Positions 18,696 to 28,086 of a stretch of DNA of 64,000 bases are shown here, one piece after another. The notes beneath the pieces are model-generated. The model worked only from the letters and a program-made list of their open reading frames with translations, was not told the DNA's origin and ran no database searches. This stretch comes from an uncultured Ignatzschineria sp. (GTDB lineage: Bacteria; Pseudomonadota; Gammaproteobacteria; Cardiobacteriales; Wohlfahrtiimonadaceae): positions 434,001-498,000 of the forward strand of contig CALZEE010000001.1 in assembly GCA_945639195.1 (NCBI GenBank). Reading direction: 5' to 3'. Every line of letters starts with the position of its first letter. Position 1 is the stretch's first letter. The position numbers and the translations under genes are program-made.

Positions 18696-19553
18696 ATGAG
18701 TGGAAATGAGCATGAAGCGATGATAACTACGGCGCTTGATGAGGGAAATAATCTCGACTTTTATGCGCGCGTCGCAGCGGCACTTTACGAGACAGATCCG
18801 CGGGCAAAATGCCGGATGGTGGATCAGCTTTATGAAGATCTTGAAGCGGGTGTTATTGCCCCAGAAGAGATGGCTGATCTCACGGAGATAATGCCGGCAG
18901 GTCGCCCTGAATTGCCCCTACTGGTGAATCCGCATGAGGTTCCAAGAAGAGGGCTTGGGAGTAAAGAGGGTGTTTTAGCACTGGTGCATGCCATTTGTCA
19001 TATTGAATTTAATGCGATTAATTTGGGGTTAGATGCCGCGTATCGTTTCCGCAATATGCCTGCTAAGTTTTATCAAGATTGGCTGTTAGTTGCGAAAGAT
19101 GAGGCAAGACACTTTACAATGCTGGCGGATTTCTTGGAATCACAAGGGACATTTTACGGCATGTGCGAAGCACATAATGGATTGTGGGATTCAGCGGAGA
19201 AAACAGCGCATGATCCGCTTGTTCGGATGGCGTTGGTGCCTCGCGTTTTAGAAGCCAGAGGACTTGATGTTACGCCGGGGATTATTAAAAAGTTAACGCA
19301 ATCTCGGGAACATGAAGTTGTAGGGCTCTTAAAGATCATTCTGAAAGAGGAAGAAGATCACGTATTGGTAGGAAACCATTGGTATCACTATCTTTGTGAG
19401 CAACGAGGTTTGCCGCCGAAAGAGACCTTCTTTGATCTTTTAGAAGCGTATCATCAAAAACTGCATCCGCCTTTTAATGTCGAGGCGCGTTTACGTGCGG
19501 GCTTTACACAAGAAGAGATGGATTTCCTTGTGGGATCGATCGATTTAAAATAA
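18696..19553 (+). CDS. DUF455 family ferritin-like protein
   Basis: 285 residues of the DUF455 group, a ferritin-like four-helix family that probably binds two metal ions. Candidate ligands appear as the helix motifs ICHIEFNAINLG, KDEARHFTMLADFLE, EARGLDVTPG and EEEDHVLVGNHWYHYLC, giving the E...ExxH pattern of di-iron proteins. No substrate is known; some relatives have been compared with the tRNA hydroxylase MiaE. The ATG follows AGGAATAGAT. nagZ begins 58 bp downstream on the same strand and may be cotranscribed. Confidence 0.82.
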   Translation: MSGNEHEAMITTALDEGNNLDFYARVAAALYETDPRAKCRMVDQLYEDLEAGVIAPEEMADLTEIMPAGRPELPLLVNPHEVPRRGLGSKEGVLALVHAICHIEFNAINLGLDAAYRFRNMPAKFYQDWLLVAKDEARHFTMLADFLESQGTFYGMCEAHNGLWDSAEKTAHDPLVRMALVPRVLEARGLDVTPGIIKKLTQSREHEVVGLLKIILKEEEDHVLVGNHWYHYLCEQRGLPPKETFFDLLEAYHQKLHPPFNVEARLRAGFTQEEMDFLVGSIDLK

Positions 19554-19611
19554 CCGCTTTTTTAGGAGTGAATACTCACTCTCTTCATTTTGAATTCCAA
19601 GGCTGAATGTC

Positions 19612-20535
19612 ATGATGCAAAACACAATTCGTAATACGCTTCTTTCTCTAAAATCATCTGTTTTCATTGGAATCTCCGGCATTATTTTAACTGCGGAAGA
19701 GCAAGCATGGCTCACGCACCCATTAGTCGGTGGAGTCATTCTGTTTTCCAGAAACTATCAAGATATCGCGCAACTACAAGCCTTAACGGCGAGCATTAAA
19801 GCCATTAATCCTGCGCTCTTAATTTCTGTGGATCATGAAGGAGGGCGCGTTCAGCGTTTTAGGACGGATTTTACGAATCTTCCGCCTATGCGTGCGCTTG
19901 GTCATCTTTATGATGAAGATCGAGAAAAGGCGTTGAGTGAGGCGTATCTTGTAGGGCAGACCATTGCAAAAGAGCTACAGCATGTGGGCGTGGATTTTAG
20001 TTATACGCCGGTGTGTGACCTTGATTATGGGGTGAATCCGGCGATTGGGGATCGCGCCTTTCATCAGGATGCTGATGTGGTTTCTCAATTAACACATCAA
20101 CTCTATTTAGGGTTAAAAGATGCAGGATCTGTTGGCGTTGCGAAGCATTTCCCCGGGCATGGTTATGTCAATATCGACACACATTTAGCAATCGCAAAGG
20201 ATGATCGGCCGCTTGATCTTCTAGAAGAGACGGATCTTATTCCCTTTAAAACGCTCATCAATGCCGGAATAGAAGCCTTAATGCCGGCGCATATTATCTT
20301 CTCGTGTTTAGATGCGGATAATACGGTGATTACCTCAAAAGCATGGCTCAATTATTTAGAAGAGACGATGGGCTTTGAGGGCGTCATTATCAGTGATGAT
20401 CTCGATATGAAAGGCGCAGATCATTTGGGGAGTGTTCAAGAGAAGGTAGAGGCGTGCTTTAATGCCGGCATTAATATCGTCTTACTCTGCAATGATATGG
20501 AAGCGATTCGTGAGTTGTTATCTTTAGAGGCTTAA
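19612..20535 (+). CDS. nagZ: Beta-N-acetylhexosaminidase NagZ
   Basis: 307 residues of a glycoside hydrolase family 3 enzyme that removes GlcNAc from anhydro-muropeptides in cytoplasmic peptidoglycan recycling. Signatures are VDHEGGRVQRF (73-83), the catalytic loop AKHFPGHGYVNIDTH (177-191) and the nucleophile block ISDDLDMKGA. The protein stops soon after LLCNDMEAIRELL, roughly 30-35 residues short of E. coli NagZ. The missing part is the terminal helix region, not the active site, and I see no frameshift that would extend it. The next in-frame ATG at 19615 is an equally possible start. Confidence 0.93.
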   Translation: MMQNTIRNTLLSLKSSVFIGISGIILTAEEQAWLTHPLVGGVILFSRNYQDIAQLQALTASIKAINPALLISVDHEGGRVQRFRTDFTNLPPMRALGHLYDEDREKALSEAYLVGQTIAKELQHVGVDFSYTPVCDLDYGVNPAIGDRAFHQDADVVSQLTHQLYLGLKDAGSVGVAKHFPGHGYVNIDTHLAIAKDDRPLDLLEETDLIPFKTLINAGIEALMPAHIIFSCLDADNTVITSKAWLNYLEETMGFEGVIISDDLDMKGADHLGSVQEKVEACFNAGINIVLLCNDMEAIRELLSLEA

Positions 20536-20574
20536 GGATATGAAGCGGAGCTGAGGCGGAAGGCTTCTGTCGGC

Positions 20575-20619
20575 ATCGGTTCTATTGAGATCAGTTCTAT
20601 TGAGATCGGTTTTATTGAA
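20575..20619 (+). repeat. Three tandem copies of a 15-bp unit
   Basis: ATCGGTTCTATTGAG, ATCAGTTCTATTGAG and ATCGGTTTTATTGAA follow one another directly, each differing by one or two bases. It lies just before the nagZ terminator and is not coding. Confidence 0.85.
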
Positions 20620-20649
20620 GCTTATTTATCGAGAATCCTAAAATATTTT

Positions 20650-20688
20650 AACCGTTGGATGTGAGTTTATCGCGCCAACGGTTTTTTT
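20650..20688 (+). terminator. Intrinsic terminator of nagZ
   Basis: The 9-bp arms AACCGTTGG and CCAACGGTT have a 16-base loop and are followed by seven T in total. Confidence 0.8.
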
Positions 20689-21015
20689 ACGCCTCAAAGT
20701 ACCTCTGGGTATTCTTTTACTGATTGAAGCCGTATCGTGAAAGGGAATAGTTGCCCGCAACCTTGTGTGGGAAACCATTCGGAAAAGCCTTGGGAAGTGT
20801 TGGGATAACTCTGTGAATTGGGTAAAAGGGGATTTATTGCGTGAGATAAAGCGCCAGAAGAGGATGCAAGATGGATTTAAAGCGATCCTAAAAAATGATA
20901 GCGGATTGATGTGAGGGAGATGTTTTTTTAGAAGGGCTAGATACGGGGATGTTGTTTGCGGTTTGGGGGGGGAAGATATCCATAGGGGGATAACTTGCGA
21001 GATATGCACATTTTC

Positions 21016-21024
21016 TGTGGATAA
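21016..21024 (+). promoter_or_regulatory. DnaA-box consensus match
   Basis: TGTGGATAA is the reverse complement of TTATCCACA, the high-affinity DnaA box. Three looser GGATAA-containing words lie within 220 bp. One perfect 9-mer can occur by chance, so binding is only a possibility. Confidence 0.35.
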
Positions 21025-21118
21025 CTTTAGGGACAACTTGCCCATAGTTGTGGGATAAAGCGAATAACGTTTTAAGTTATTGAATCATAATAGATAATCG
21101 ACTGTTGATAGATAATAA

Positions 21119-21146
21119 AAAACCGCTCAATAATTGAGCGGTTTTT
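21119..21146 (-). terminator. Bidirectional terminator of typA
   Basis: The arms AAAACCGCTCAA and TTGAGCGGTTTT with a 3-base loop are flanked by A-runs and T-runs, so either strand can use it. It lies 62 bp past the typA stop. Confidence 0.88.
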
Positions 21147-21207
21147 CTGTTTTTGGGATATCCCTTATTGAAATAGGGGATATCACGATCGTGAAACGAA
21201 AAGGTTA

Positions 21208-23031
21208 TTACTCGTCTTTTGCAGCGCGTTGGTTTTTGCGACGGTCTGCTTCAGAGAGGTAACGTTTACGGATACGAATTGATTTTGGTGTTACTTCTAC
21301 TAACTCGTCGTCATCGATGAACTCGATCGCACGCTCAAGTGTTAATCTTACAGGTGTAACAAGCGTTAACGCTTCATCAGTACCGGCAGCACGGATGTTT
21401 GTAAGTTGTTTTGCACGAAGTGCGTTTACAACGAGGTCGTTGTCACGGCTATGAATACCGATGATTTGACCTTCGTAGATCTCATCACCATGGCTTGAGA
21501 ATAAACGACCACGATCTTGAAGGTTAAAGAGTGCATATGCAAGCGCTTTACCTTGACCGTTAGAGATTAATACCCCATTTTGACGTTGACCAACAGAACC
21601 TTTCTTAATCGGACCGTAATGATCAAAGTTATGGAACATTAAACCTGTACCGCTGGTTAATGTCATGAACTCAGTTTGGAAACCGATTAAACCACGTGAT
21701 GGAATGATGTACTCAAGACGAATACGACCTTTACCATCTGGAACCATGTTTTGAAGTTCTGCGAAACGGTTACCCATTTGCTCCATGATGTCACCTTGAT
21801 GTTTCTCTTCAAGGTCAAACATGAGCGTTTCATACGGTTCTGTTTTTACGCCATTTTCTTCACGGATGATTACTTGTGGACGACCTACCGCCATCTCATA
21901 ACCTTCACGACGCATGTTTTCGATCAATACCGAAAGGTGAAGTTCACCACGGCCTGATACTTTGAATACATCGGCATTTTCAGTCTGTTCAACACGAAGT
22001 GCAACGTTATGGATAAGCTCTTCTTCTAAACGTTCTTTAATTTGACGTGAAGTAACATATTTACCCTCTTTACCCGCGAACGGTGAGGTATTTACTTGTA
22101 ACATCATTGATACTGTTGGCTCATCAACCGTTAAAGCAGGAAGTGCTTCAACATGGTTAGGATCACAGATTGTATCTGAGATGAAGAGCGGATCAAGACC
22201 TGTGAAGCTGATGATGTCGCCTGCTTGTGCAGATTCGAATTCAATCTTATTTAAACCGTGGAAGCCCAAGATTTGTTGGATTTTTCCCGAACGTTTTTTA
22301 CCTTCTCTATCAATCACTGAAACTTGCATATTTTTATGCACTTTACCGCGTTTGATACGACCCACACCGATAACCCCTACATAAGAGTTGTAATCAAGTG
22401 AAGATACTTGTAATTGGAAAGGAGCATCTGCTTCAACATCTGGTGCTGGAACATGATCAACGATTGCTTGGTAGAGAGGCTCAAAGTCGCCGCTACGAAC
22501 ATCGTCAGTTAAACCTGCGAAACCATTAAGACCTGATGCATAAACGACAGGGAAGTCGAGTTGTTCATCAGTTGCGCCAAGGTTATCGAAGAGTTCGAAA
22601 GTTTGGTCTAAAACCCACTCAGGACGAGCACCAGGACGGTCAATCTTGTTAATAACAACGATTGGCTTGAAGCCCATTGCGAAAGCTTTTTGTGTCACAA
22701 AGCGCGTTTGTGGCATAGGGCCTTCAACAGAGTCCACAAGAAGAAGTACAGAGTCAACCATTGAAAGAACACGTTCAACCTCACCACCGAAGTCAGCATG
22801 CCCAGGAGTATCAACGATATTAATACGATAATCTTTCCAGTTGATGGCAGTGTTTTTTGAAAGGATGGTAATACCACGTTCTTTTTCGAGCTGGTCTGAG
22901 TCCATCACACGGTCGGCAATTTCTTCGCGAGCATCAAATGTGCCAGAGCTCTTGAGGAGCTGGTCAACAAGTGTTGTCTTACCATGGTCAACGTGAGCGA
23001 TGATGGCAATGTTTCTTAATTTATCTATCAT
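21208..23031 (-). CDS. typA: Ribosome-associated GTPase TypA/BipA
   Basis: 607 residues of a translational GTPase related to EF-G and LepA that binds the 70S ribosome and assists 50S assembly and stress growth. G1 is [11 protein letters not shown]2 lies in ERGITIL, G3 is [12 protein letters not shown] and G4 is [11 protein letters not shown]. The beta-barrel domain and the family-specific C-terminal domain ([21 protein letters not shown], then [19 protein letters not shown]) follow. Full length for the family. A TATAAT at 23113-23118 on the minus strand may be its -10 element. It is monocistronic by context. Confidence 0.98.
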   Translation of the reverse strand: MIDKLRNIAIIAHVDHGKTTLVDQLLKSSGTFDAREEIADRVMDSDQLEKERGITILSKNTAINWKDYRINIVDTPGHADFGGEVERVLSMVDSVLLLVDSVEGPMPQTRFVTQKAFAMGFKPIVVINKIDRPGARPEWVLDQTFELFDNLGATDEQLDFPVVYASGLNGFAGLTDDVRSGDFEPLYQAIVDHVPAPDVEADAPFQLQVSSLDYNSYVGVIGVGRIKRGKVHKNMQVSVIDREGKKRSGKIQQILGFHGLNKIEFESAQAGDIISFTGLDPLFISDTICDPNHVEALPALTVDEPTVSMMLQVNTSPFAGKEGKYVTSRQIKERLEEELIHNVALRVEQTENADVFKVSGRGELHLSVLIENMRREGYEMAVGRPQVIIREENGVKTEPYETLMFDLEEKHQGDIMEQMGNRFAELQNMVPDGKGRIRLEYIIPSRGLIGFQTEFMTLTSGTGLMFHNFDHYGPIKKGSVGQRQNGVLISNGQGKALAYALFNLQDRGRLFSSHGDEIYEGQIIGIHSRDNDLVVNALRAKQLTNIRAAGTDEALTLVTPVRLTLERAIEFIDDDELVEVTPKSIRIRKRYLSEADRRKNQRAAKDE

Positions 23032-23500
23032 GTTCTCTTCTTTTTACATTAAGATCCTAAAACCTAAGAGTGGTTAAAGGACAATTTTAGGCTGTCTATT
23101 TTATAGGCGAGCATTATAGCGCATTTCCCCATTTTTTTTTGAGTTAATTTATTTTATCAAGCTCGTAAAAGGATCTTTGTAAATCCTCTATAAATGCCCT
23201 TTTTGACTAGGAACGCCCCGAAAGCTTTATTTGTAAAATAAATTGTCTTGGTTATGAGATTGACAACCTATCAAAAGATGAGTAATTTGCGAGATAGTCA
23301 GCGATTTATTTCAATCCGCCTTTTAGAAGGGGATTGAGACTAGTTTCGAGTTTAGACTCAGCGCTGATTAAACTTCTGTAACTTAATAAGCAGAAGATTA
23401 AAAAAATAAATACTAACACACCCAAAATTTACGAATAAAACATCAAAAAAGTTACGAATAAATTTTAATAACATTCAAATTTGAGCAAACGAGGAACTCC
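23032..23500. other. 469-bp non-coding region between divergent typA and alaC
   Basis: It holds a minus-strand TATAAT (23113-23118) for typA. A hairpin lies at 23311-23337 (TCAATCC, CCTT, four-base loop, AAGG, GGATTGA, with one bulge). TTACGAATAAA occurs twice close to alaC. No ORF with a ribosome-binding site is present. The roughly 160-bp AT-rich stretch before alaC could be a regulated leader. Confidence 0.4.
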
Positions 23501-24706
23501 ATGTCACAGCAACCTTCTACAGACTTCAAACGTCTCGATCTACTTCCCCCTTATGTCTTTAGCGTGATTGATAAGTTAAAGGCCGAGGCCGCGGCAGCTG
23601 GACAAGACGTGATTGATTTTGGGATGGGTAATCCCGATCAGCCAACGCCCCCACATATTGTGGAAGCCTTGGTAGAAGCCGCCAGAGAAGGCGCGAATCA
23701 TCGCTATTCTGCCTCAAAAGGGATCGCTCCCGTTCGTGAAGCAATCTGTGATTGGTATCAAAATAAATATAATGTGTCGTTAGATCCAGAAACAGAAGCG
23801 ATCTATACGATCGGATCTAAGGAAGGGTTAGCGGACTTAACGCTCGCGATTTTAGATAAAGGTGATGCGATTCTAGCGCCAGATCCTGCTTATCCAATTC
23901 ATCCATATGGCCCTATTATTGCCGGCGCAGAAGTGATTAATGTGCCTGCGGGACCAGAAGATGACTTTGAAGCAAATCTTCGACATGCGATTGCAACAGC
24001 ACCCGTAAAACCGAAATTGCTCTTCTTAAACTATCCTTCGAACCCAACGTCTGAATGTGTCGATTTAGCATTCTTCGAGCGTATCGTGAAGTTAGCAAAA
24101 GAGAATGGTATCTGGATTATCCATGACCTTGCGTATGCAGATCTCTCATTTGATGGTTATGAGGCGCCCTCTATTTTACAAGTAGAAGGGGCAAAAGAGA
24201 TTGCCGTTGAATCTTACACGCTCTCAAAAAGCTATAACATGGCAGGTTGGAGAGTCGGCTTTATGGTCGGGAACCCTGTTTTAATTGCCGCACTCGCAAA
24301 AATGAAATCATATTTAGATTATGGCTCATTTGCGCCGATTCAACACGCAGCAGTAGCCGCATTAACAGGCCCACAAGATTGCGTTGAAGAGATCAGACTG
24401 CGTTACCAAGAGCGTCGTAATGTACTTTGTGACGGATTATCTGCAATTGGTTGGGATGTAAAAAAACCAAAAGCATCGATGTTCCTCTGGGCAAAAATTC
24501 CAGAAGCGTATCAATCAATGGGCTCTATGGCATTTGCGGCAAAGCTCATTAAAGAGGCTTCTGTTGCCGTAGCGCCAGGGATTGGTTTTGGTGCGGGCGG
24601 TGAAGGCTACGTACGTTTAGGATTGATCGTTGATAACGATCGTACTGAAAAAGCGATTGCGAATTTAAAAGCCATGTTTATTAAAGATGGCTTATTACCA
24701 AAATAA
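23501..24706 (+). CDS. alaC: Alanine transaminase AlaC-type, class I aminotransferase
   Basis: 401 residues of a fold-type I PLP aminotransferase. It aligns by eye along its length with E. coli AlaC: RLDLLPPYVFSVIDKLKAEA, DFGMGNPDQPTPPHIVEAL, IGSKEGLADL, the NYPSNPT substrate and PLP block, IIHDLAYADLSFDGY, and TLSKSYNMAGWRVGFMVGN with the Schiff-base lysine. It should make alanine from pyruvate with glutamate as donor. An AACGAGGAACTCC site precedes the ATG. It is followed by its own terminator. A wider range of substrates cannot be excluded. Confidence 0.92.
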   Translation: MSQQPSTDFKRLDLLPPYVFSVIDKLKAEAAAAGQDVIDFGMGNPDQPTPPHIVEALVEAAREGANHRYSASKGIAPVREAICDWYQNKYNVSLDPETEAIYTIGSKEGLADLTLAILDKGDAILAPDPAYPIHPYGPIIAGAEVINVPAGPEDDFEANLRHAIATAPVKPKLLFLNYPSNPTSECVDLAFFERIVKLAKENGIWIIHDLAYADLSFDGYEAPSILQVEGAKEIAVESYTLSKSYNMAGWRVGFMVGNPVLIAALAKMKSYLDYGSFAPIQHAAVAALTGPQDCVEEIRLRYQERRNVLCDGLSAIGWDVKKPKASMFLWAKIPEAYQSMGSMAFAAKLIKEASVAVAPGIGFGAGGEGYVRLGLIVDNDRTEKAIANLKAMFIKDGLLPK

Positions 24707-25012
24707 GATCAGAAAAACGAGATAACAACCGTTATAAAAGACTTATAAAAAGCTGTCATAAAAAACCGATATTGCCGGCATTTGTGATGCATTTTAAAGA
24801 CTTATTGAGCGAATGACTCAGGTAATAAACGGCTGATATTTATCAGAAGCGCTCCCCCTCAACAGGTGGGAGCGTTTTTTTGTGAAAGGGGCGCTATTTT
24901 GTGTAGTTTATTTGTGCTCTATTGCGAAAATTATGCCGGTTACTTGGTAGATTTACAGTTTTATACACGGTAGAATAGGGCTGTTTAAAAATTCCTGTAG
25001 GAGATATGTAGT
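24707..25012. other. 306-bp gap between alaC and fbaA
   Basis: It contains a TGCCGGCA palindrome (24773-24780), the alaC terminator (24850-24881) and the fbaA leader. TAGAAT at 24971-24976 could be a -10 for fbaA, but the -35 is unclear. Nothing coding is seen. Confidence 0.4.
24850..24881 (+). terminator. Intrinsic terminator of alaC
   Basis: CGCTCCC pairs with GGGAGCG around an 11-base loop, followed by seven T. It lies 143 bp past the alaC stop. Confidence 0.75.
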
Positions 25013-26098
25013 ATGGCTAAGGTTCTTGATGTTGTAAAACCAGGTGTTCTTTTCGGTGATGACGTGCAAAAAGTTTTTGCGATCGCGAAAGAGAATAATT
25101 TTGCGTTACCGGCAATTAACGTTGTAAATACAGAATCAATCAATGGTGTGCTTGAAGCTGCGGCAAAAGCAAATTCACCTGTAATTATTCAATTCTCAAA
25201 TGGTGGCGCGCAGTTCTATGCGGGTCGTAGCCTTAAACTTCCGGGTAACAATGGTCACGAAGCGGCGATTTTAGGGGCTGTTTCAGGTGCGAAACATGTT
25301 CACGCAATGGCTGAAGCTTACGGTGTTCCTGTAATTTTACACACTGACCATGCTGCACGTAAACTCCTTCCATGGATTGACGGATTATTAGAGGCAGGTG
25401 AGCAGTTCTTTAAAGAGACTGGTAAACCGCTCTTCTCATCACACATGATCGATCTTTCTGAAGAATCTTTAGAAGATAATATCGCAACATGTGCAGAGTA
25501 CTTAGCACGTCTTGATAAATTAGGGATGACGCTTGAAATCGAGCTCGGCATCACCGGTGGTGAAGAAGATGGCGTTGATAATACTTCAGTAGATAACGCA
25601 CTTCTCTACACGCAACCAGAGCATGTTGCTTACGCTTACGAAGAGCTTAGCAAAGTGAGCCCACGCTTCACAATCGCTGCATCATTTGGTAACGTTCATG
25701 GCGTTTATAAGCCAGGTAACGTTGAGTTAAAACCTATCATTCTTGATAACTCACAAAAATACGTTTCTGAGAAATATAATCTCCCAGAAGAGTCACTCGA
25801 CTTTGTATTCCATGGTGGATCAGGTTCAAGCCTTGAAGATATCCGTGAAGCAATTGGTTACGGCGTAATCAAAATGAACATTGATACAGACACACAATGG
25901 GCAACATGGGAAGGTGTTCTTAACTACTATAAAGAGAACGAAGGATACCTACAATCACAGCTTGGTAATCCAAAAGACCCGTTTGGTCCTAACAAAGCAT
26001 ACTATGATCCACGTGCATGGTTACGTAAAGGTCAAGTAAGCTTAGTAGATCGTGTACTCGTTGCATTCGAAGACCTTAATGCAATGGATCGTAACTAA
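25013..26098 (+). CDS. fbaA: Fructose-bisphosphate aldolase, class II
   Basis: 361 residues of the zinc-dependent aldolase that splits fructose 1,6-bisphosphate in glycolysis and joins trioses in gluconeogenesis. Metal and catalytic motifs are LHTDHAARKLLPW (zinc His and catalytic Asp), SSHMIDLSEESLEDN, EIELGITGGEEDGVDN, SFGNVHGVYKPGNV and DFVFHGGSGSS. Length matches the E. coli enzyme (359). The codon usage is strongly biased, as expected of a highly expressed gene. GTAGGAGATATGTAGT supplies the ribosome-binding site. It ends at the terminator at 26126-26170. Confidence 0.98.
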   Translation: MAKVLDVVKPGVLFGDDVQKVFAIAKENNFALPAINVVNTESINGVLEAAAKANSPVIIQFSNGGAQFYAGRSLKLPGNNGHEAAILGAVSGAKHVHAMAEAYGVPVILHTDHAARKLLPWIDGLLEAGEQFFKETGKPLFSSHMIDLSEESLEDNIATCAEYLARLDKLGMTLEIELGITGGEEDGVDNTSVDNALLYTQPEHVAYAYEELSKVSPRFTIAASFGNVHGVYKPGNVELKPIILDNSQKYVSEKYNLPEESLDFVFHGGSGSSLEDIREAIGYGVIKMNIDTDTQWATWEGVLNYYKENEGYLQSQLGNPKDPFGPNKAYYDPRAWLRKGQVSLVDRVLVAFEDLNAMDRN

Positions 26099-26125
26099 TA
26101 CGATTTAACGCTTATTTGTAAAATT

Positions 26126-26170
26126 AAAACCCTAGTTAATCGTACTAATGTGCGCTTCTAGGGTTTTTTA
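26126..26170 (+). terminator. Intrinsic terminator of fbaA
   Basis: AAAACCCTAG pairs with CTAGGGTTTT around a 22-base loop, followed by T. It begins 28 bp past the fbaA stop. Confidence 0.78.
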
Positions 26171-26307
26171 TTGACAGTTTTTTGATGAGAAAGATATCGT
26201 TATTTGAGAAATAATGGCTGAAATAGCAGCGTTATTATAGGGATCTTGTACAATCTGAGACACACTTTAAAAGTGACAATATTGGCTTATTAAAAGAGGA
26301 ATGCAGA

Positions 26308-27951
26308 GTGTCTATTTTAGCGCGTTATATTCGATTATATGCTGTAAAACGATTACTGCTTTTTGCCGTAATCAGTGGAATATTTGTCGCTTTTCTACCG
26401 ATTAAAGAGAGTTTATTACGGGTGATGCATACGCCTGTGATATTGGATGATGTGACGCTTCAACGTGATGATGTCATGACGCGCTTTGATGGGCGAGCCG
26501 TTTACTTTTCTCGTGGTGCATGGGACTTAAAGCCCGTAATGGTGGATTCATCTGGGGCGCGAGAGAATGAGACGATGGCTGAATCTAGAAATAATGCTGA
26601 TTCGGACTCTAGATCGGACGCTAGATCGGATTTGAATTTTGATCCAGATACGCAGTTGCAGGTGGGTTACTACGAAGTGATCCGCGCCTTTAATGCTCTC
26701 TCTAATCTGCCTTCCGTTGATGCCCAAATTCCCTTAAATATCTGGGTAAAGTTATCTTCAGCGGAGTATCAGGATTTTTTATCTGATAAGCCCATTCAAG
26801 TGGTACCGCATGTTCTATCTTCTGATCGAGAGATGCGGGGCGTGAATACGCTGTTTCTGACAGATATCGATCTACAGGTTCTTCAATCCCATCAATCCCA
26901 TCAATCCCTTCAAGCCGCACAAGATCAAACATTGCCGGATAAGGCACTAACGCTCTTGGTGAGTAAGACGCAGGATAATACGCAAGGCTTATCAGTATTG
27001 ATGCTGTTCTTAGTGCTATTCCCCTTAATCATCGCTCTCTATTTTCTCTGGTTGTTACTCAATCCTTATGCGTTATCCGATCTTCGGGCGATTCAGCGAT
27101 TATATAAAATAGCGCCCATACACATCGATCAGTTTTTGCGAGATGCCAAAACGAATCACACGCTGATTGCGCGTAGAGGCGTTGTGCTTACGCCGAGATT
27201 TATAATGATCGCCGGACTCATGAAGTTCCGTATTGTGGTTGTCAGTGAGCTCGAGACTTTAAGCGCGAAGAAAGGCTATCAAATCACTGCGGTATTATGG
27301 TGGCTTCGTAAGCATTTTTTATATGTGACAGAAATGCGCAGAGCGTTTAAGGTTCGTATCTCTCCCAAAATGCTCCCGCTTATTTTTAAGATGATGGAAG
27401 AGAGTCCTTATCAAATCACGCTAGAGTCGCGTTTAAAAATGCCGGTGAATAAGGCGGGAAATGATAAGAAGAGAGCAGAACATTCAGTGCAGGATCATAT
27501 TGTCGTGGCTGATGATTATCGGCGTAGCAAACAGAAATACTCGCAAGATCGAGAAAGAGAGACGGTTCTTGAAAATAGGGCAATTGATCCGGCATTTTTA
27601 GCGCAGACAGAGGGGATGATTCAATCACGGACAAGGGCAAGCGAGAATCATGAAGTGATCAGTGCTTTCATGCGAGAAGGTGGAAAGGCACTTTTGGGGA
27701 TGTCTGTTATTTGGCTCTTAAGTCTTGGGGTTGGGATTATTTTACCGCTGATTGGCGTGGCGCTTTATGTTGTTTGTTCTGTGATATGGAGCCTTTGGCG
27801 CATGATTATGACAATCAAAATTATGGTGCGCCTTAAGCGGGGTTCCGCAACGTTATTGGGGGTTATAACGCTCTTTCTGTTAATGATGGTGCCATTGTGG
27901 ATTTATCAAGTGAGCGTATGGTTATTAGCCGCTTGGGCTCAAGGGGCGTAA
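26308..27951 (+). CDS. Hypothetical membrane protein, no recognised family
   Basis: 547 residues, start GTG at 26308 with AGAGGA seven bases upstream. One membrane segment lies at about 13-33 and a second at about 228-252; between them is an approximately 190-residue soluble domain, probably extracytoplasmic. A cytoplasmic part of about 200 residues then leads to two or three more membrane segments after about residue 460. Two low-complexity patches occur: an S/D/R-rich run near 92-108 and a 9-bp tandem repeat (near 26882-26917) giving QSHQSHQSLQ near 193-202. I do not recognise the family. It is followed 135 bp later by a DUF1266 membrane protein on the same strand, so a joint role is possible. 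Confidence 0.75.
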   Translation: MSILARYIRLYAVKRLLLFAVISGIFVAFLPIKESLLRVMHTPVILDDVTLQRDDVMTRFDGRAVYFSRGAWDLKPVMVDSSGARENETMAESRNNADSDSRSDARSDLNFDPDTQLQVGYYEVIRAFNALSNLPSVDAQIPLNIWVKLSSAEYQDFLSDKPIQVVPHVLSSDREMRGVNTLFLTDIDLQVLQSHQSHQSLQAAQDQTLPDKALTLLVSKTQDNTQGLSVLMLFLVLFPLIIALYFLWLLLNPYALSDLRAIQRLYKIAPIHIDQFLRDAKTNHTLIARRGVVLTPRFIMIAGLMKFRIVVVSELETLSAKKGYQITAVLWWLRKHFLYVTEMRRAFKVRISPKMLPLIFKMMEESPYQITLESRLKMPVNKAGNDKKRAEHSVQDHIVVADDYRRSKQKYSQDRERETVLENRAIDPAFLAQTEGMIQSRTRASENHEVISAFMREGGKALLGMSVIWLLSLGVGIILPLIGVALYVVCSVIWSLWRMIMTIKIMVRLKRGSATLLGVITLFLLMMVPLWIYQVSVWLLAAWAQGA

Positions 27952-28086
27952 ATACTTTTAGCGTTAAGTTTCGCTAGATGTTTTTTGAATGCATTTTAAA
28001 TGTCTGTTTTTGGATATATATTAAGATATAATTTTTGTAGATATTCTTACCATTGATAATTCACGATACTAAATAGGTTCATTATA

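Larger units (their letters stand above)
20536..21118. other. 583-bp non-coding region after nagZ, with repeats and DnaA-box-like words
   Basis: After nagZ come a triple 15-bp tandem repeat (20575-20619) and the nagZ terminator (20650-20688), then about 370 bp rich in GGATAA words. One of these, TGTGGATAA at 21016-21024, is a perfect DnaA-box consensus. Near-copies lie at 20802-20809, 20986-20994 and 21049-21058. A minus-strand ORF (20638-21045) across this region has no ribosome-binding site and looks like chance. Confidence 0.5.

Noticed and set aside
20638..21045. 135-codon ORF on the minus strand between nagZ and typA
   Set aside because: It has no ribosome-binding site, overlaps the nagZ terminator, and its composition (many Ser, Pro, Arg, Ile) does not look like a real protein.
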